Below, piece after piece: positions 60,800 through 64,000 of a stretch of 64,000 nucleotides of DNA. The notes beneath the pieces are model-generated. The model was not told the DNA's origin. It was given only the letters and a program-made list of their open reading frames with translations, and ran no database searches. How positions within the stretch are numbered: position 1 is the first letter of the stretch; each line of letters begins with the position of its first letter. The stretch comes from Isoetes taiwanensis (lineage: Eukaryota; Streptophyta; Lycopodiopsida; Isoetales; Isoetaceae), in NCBI GenBank assembly GCA_021234155.1, contig JAJEKV010000016.1, positions 20,152,441-20,216,440 of the forward strand, given 5' to 3'. Both the position numbers and the translations under genes were made by a program.

Positions 60800-61977
60800 T
60801 CCTCTTAGCTCACACCAGAGGGTATGCAGTCTCACCTAGATGCTCTGGATACATTCTGCCAGGCCACAGACATGAACGTCAATCTGGCTAAGACTAAAGT
60901 AGTCCTAATCTCATCCTCGCGCCATCCAAGGCCCCCTTCATTCACTTATCGAGGGCAACAAGTGAAGGTGACACACACCTACAAGTATCTGGGACTGGAG
61001 TTTCCTTCTACACTATGCTGGGACACTTCCATAAGATTTCGTGTAGCAGCAGGCTGGAAAGCACTTTATGCAATGCAGAACAATAACCACAGAGCATAAT
61101 TATATGATTGGGGACATCAGGCACATCTGTTCAGGGTATTGGTAGAGCCCGTTCTTTTGTACGGGGTTGAAGTCTGGGGCCCAGTGGTGTCCCTTGCTAC
61201 TTGGAGTGCCTTAGAACAGGTGCAGAAGGCCTTCTTAGCACGGCACTCGGAGTGAAATCCACGGTCCCATATCAAATTTTGTTGCAGGAGACGGGTTTCC
61301 TGCCACTTCAGCGAGCGGCCCTTGATAGATACATCGTCTATTTCCAGAAGGTCGTAAATATGGATGATGATCGTCTACCGCACTTGGCTTATGCAGTGGC
61401 AATGGGACTACAACGACTCAAGAACTGTTGGAAGGATAAAAGAGTGCAGTGGCTAACTAGATGGAATGTCCAGGCGCACATGTGCATCCAGGTAGAAACA
61501 GAGGCAGATCGCGATAGCCTGAGATGTTACCTTGATGCTTGTTTCTCCAGCAAGCTTTGGGATTCCAGGGCCCTGGAGCAAGTCAAAACAGCACATTACA
61601 AGCAGCACATAAATCCCACATTAGAACGAGGCCCACAGCGCTACCTACGTTCACATCTGGCCATGAAAAAGCGCAGGCATATCGCCTCCATTCGCACAGG
61701 TGCCCACCATCTCCGGATTGAGACAGGTCGATGGATTGGGGAGCCACGTCAGGATAGGGTTTGTCAGTGCTGCCAGACGGGAGCTGTTGAGGATGAGTGT
61801 CACACTTTCCAGAGTTGCCCAGCATATGATCAGATTCGGACACGCTATGCTCAGTTGATTAGACCTGATGAGCCGCTACACATGATACTGGGCACGACTT
61901 CAGTGCGCTCACTCGGATCATACATTCAGGAAGTACTGGACTTGAGGGCTCAGATATGCCCCCAGTCAACCATTTAA
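60800..61977 (+). pseudogene. LINE-D ORF2 C-terminal part (one stop, one frameshift)
   Basis: The frame at 60,800-61,240 contains NVNLAKTKVV, YKYLGLEFP, and, after one TAA at 61,097-61,099, VLLYGVEVWGPVVSL. A frameshift near 61,240 leads to the open frame ending at 61,977. This carries GVKSTVPYQILLQETGF and a Cys/His cluster CQCC...EDECH...C (about 61,762-61,818), typical of the end of LINE ORF2 proteins. The family role is reverse transcription at the target. This copy lacks the endonuclease and most reverse transcriptase motifs and cannot act alone. Confidence 0.85.
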
Positions 61978-62018
61978 TCGTTGTCAGCAGTCTTATTGCT
62001 GCCACGGTTTTTCCCTCG

Positions 62019-62046
62019 AAAACCCTTCGGGGCGAGGGTTTTTTTT
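62019..62046 (+). other. Conserved 3' UTR stem-loop of the LINE family
   Basis: AAAACCC (62,019-62,025) pairs with GGGTTTT (62,036-62,042), followed by more T. The loop is GC-rich (ttcggggcga). The same stem is present in LINE-B (about 16,432-16,455) and LINE-C (about 23,867-23,890), and in worn form in LINE-A (about 3,690-3,722). It is a likely recognition structure for the element's own reverse transcriptase. Confidence 0.6.
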
Positions 62047-63910
62047 AATCCGGGCAGTAATGTGACCGCTGCGCATTTTGTATTGGGTCCCATAGGCCGA
62101 TTGATCTCCGTGGACGATAGAAACAATTCTATTCTATTCTAATTATACTCACGTGGACAACAGCTCGATAAGCTCCCAATTGCATTGCTGCATGACTTGC
62201 TCAGGTTACCTAGTCTACTATAATGTAACAGAGTACCAGGATATGCCAAGGGGTTCATAATTTATGCATCACACTCTCTTGAGTGTATTGGGCCATTATG
62301 ACTTAACATACTGAAATGAGATCAGGGAATCAATTAATATCATGCTTATATCTACATGTATGCACCATCAGGATTTTTGCAACCTTTCACTGATTTGTAC
62401 AACCCATCCATAACCGTTACTAATTCAGCAATAATAAAGGAAGGAAGGAAGGAAGTAACAAATATGATTAAATAGCTTGATGTGTTCACTTTTGCAGTGG
62501 TAGATTCTGAAATGTGCAGTCACAGTTCTTCTTGTGCACTACGGCCTTATATTTACAACTAGGCAAAATCTTAAGTGTACATAATGCTATCTTGCGAGCT
62601 GCCTATCTTAGATCCGGAACTACACGGTTTATGATTAAACTGTACCCTCGGGTTATTTATCAAAACCAAGACATCCAAATTATGCCTATAAGATCTAGAT
62701 TTCATATCAAATGGATCCGCTACATTAGCTATGAAGACAATCATTTCTTACATGTAGAAATAATGATTCAAATACAATTTCAATGCATAAAATCCAAAAA
62801 ACTATTATAACAGGAAGTGTAACTTTGTTGTGCTTGAAGTTGAGGGAGAACTCCGCCCTAATGTCCGCATTTTCAACATTAGATTCATCCACAAAATTTT
62901 TTGGCCATCATCTGCCGAAGTTGTTCGGTGCCATAGAATTATCAAAAATTGCTTATGAGATGTTTGCGGTAGGTCTTCTTTCGCCCTTCGCCAAAATCCC
63001 GGCAAATACTAATCGTTGCCTATAGATCCGAGAAGAAAGTTGACCATGTACCGTAATCGCAAACATCAAGGATGTCTTTGCATGATCGGCTACAAAGATA
63101 GCTCTCCTTGCATGCCTTTGGCCTTTCGGCAGCCCTGCTTGAATGCTCTTTGCATTTCGGCCTTTATCTGTGAGTTAGGTCGTAGAGCAAGTTTTCACAA
63201 TCCTAATTCGTTGCTTTTCTAAGCCAAGCCATAATTTTCATCAAAAATTAAGTGTAAAATACATCATATAAGTAGAAAAAACTATCTTCTAGGTGCATGT
63301 CATATTTTTCTTTTTTCTTTCAAGCCAATAACTGCAAATCTATACCAGTTTGTAGTTACCTTAGTGGAGACCTCCATATGTGTATTTCCATCTGTCTTGA
63401 GCCTGAACTTCTTTCAGGCCTATCTTTTATTTCATGCCATAAGGCCTTCAAAACTCTTATTTTTTCCAGAACCTCAAGCCTTAGTAAGATCTCAAGGTGT
63501 ATCTGCAGAACTTACCATGTGATGAACATGTAGCTAGTTCAAGGACCTCATTTATTTCAAGTCATAAGCTCGTAAAGGTCTTACATTTCTCTAAAGCCAT
63601 AGAGCAATGAATTGTAGAATCTAAGTTGTAAGCGTGGTCTTCAACATGTGCTGACTTGATCTGTTATACTGCAATAATGCAATTCCATTATCCTTAGATA
63701 TGTTGCCCATTATTCCTATGCACTGGTCAAAAAAATTTCCGGTGAAAGCCAGTGAAGTCAATAAAGGTCACGTCAAAATGCCATGAAACCATAAAATCCC
63801 AACACCATACTCATACCATTACTATGATATCTTGTATTCAAAATTGTTTGATGAACCAGTAAAGGTTTATCCCTGTATCAAATTGTAAAAGCATTCCATC
63901 ATTACTTATA

Positions 63911-64000
63911 ATAAAAAATCCTGCCTCCTACCGTAGGTCAGGGTGGGCCACAGTTTATTATAGAGTTAGCAACAAGGAGAGTAGGACCTTGTTGCCAAAG
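63911..64000. repeat. Copy of the C-D spacer start, cut by the window edge
   Basis: This matches 59,637-59,721, apart from a short insertion ('cctaccgtaggtcag'). Confidence 0.8.

Larger units (their letters stand above)
60796..62140 (+). mobile_element. LINE-D: youngest-looking, 5'-truncated LINE copy
   Basis: This is inserted in unit D after 'gcagtctcaa'. It begins just after the YADD motif (LLAHTREGMQSH), contains the rest of ORF2, a 3' UTR with a stable stem, and ends 'tggacgatag' plus an ATTCT repeat. It shares every landmark with LINE-A but has far fewer lesions. Confidence 0.9.
60719..63910. repeat. Tandem array unit D (5'-truncated, LINE-interrupted)
   Basis: This corresponds to the last third of unit B (from about 52,034) and so contains no Hog gene. 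It is split by the LINE at 60,796-62,140 and rejoins at 'aattatactc'. Confidence 0.88.

Overview
This is nuclear DNA of a land plant. The evidence is a CER1/CER3-type wax-biosynthesis fragment, GT-AG introns of 50-140 bp, SerPro4 extensin-like repeats, and a landscape dominated by LINEs, a Helitron and AT-rich relics. I cannot name the species. The LINE family with microsatellite tails and the Hog-type genes make a seedless plant (fern, lycophyte or bryophyte) more likely than a typical angiosperm, but that is inference.

1-33,880 is mostly decayed repeat DNA. It holds a full-length-scale but frameshifted GC-rich LINE (1-3,822), a minus-strand retroinsertion with 14-bp target-site duplications (3,990-5,281), and a long AT-rich stretch with a few splice-bounded, unidentified coding-like islands. 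It also holds a poly-A LINE relic split by a fold-back element with 33-bp inverted ends (13,656-15,206), two 5'-truncated minus-strand copies of the first LINE (16,331-17,552 and 23,785-24,056), and a broken PIF1-type helicase (27,442-29,206). A ~150-bp hairpin-ended repeat occurs in at least two good copies.

33,881-64,000 is a tandem array with a 7.02-kb period (units A, B, C and a 5'-truncated D). The only convincing genes of the window are here. Each of units A-C starts a gene at 41,015, 48,035 and 55,053 that encodes a signal peptide, an extensin-like Ser-Pro-rich domain and then a Hedgehog/intein-type (Hint, 'Hog') autoprocessing domain, in five exons. A and B are open (338 and 336 codons by my exon model). 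C is broken by two frameshifts. A and B each carry a second, 5'-truncated Hog pseudogene about 1-2 kb downstream. By analogy with animal Hedgehog, the Hog domain could cleave at its Cys and release, perhaps lipid-modified, a secreted hydroxyproline-rich peptide.

Unit A is interrupted by a 5,962-bp element at 34,691-40,652. Its exact empty sites are preserved in units B and C. It sits between A and T, begins with TC and ends with CTTG on the minus strand, so I read it as a non-autonomous Helitron. An older-looking, perfect hairpin 3' end lies inside it at 37,705-37,738. The DNA between the old and new 3' ends holds a CER1/CER3-like fragment and the last four exons of a UTP6-like HAT-repeat gene, as expected from read-through gene capture. 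Unit D is interrupted by the best-preserved LINE copy (60,796-62,140).
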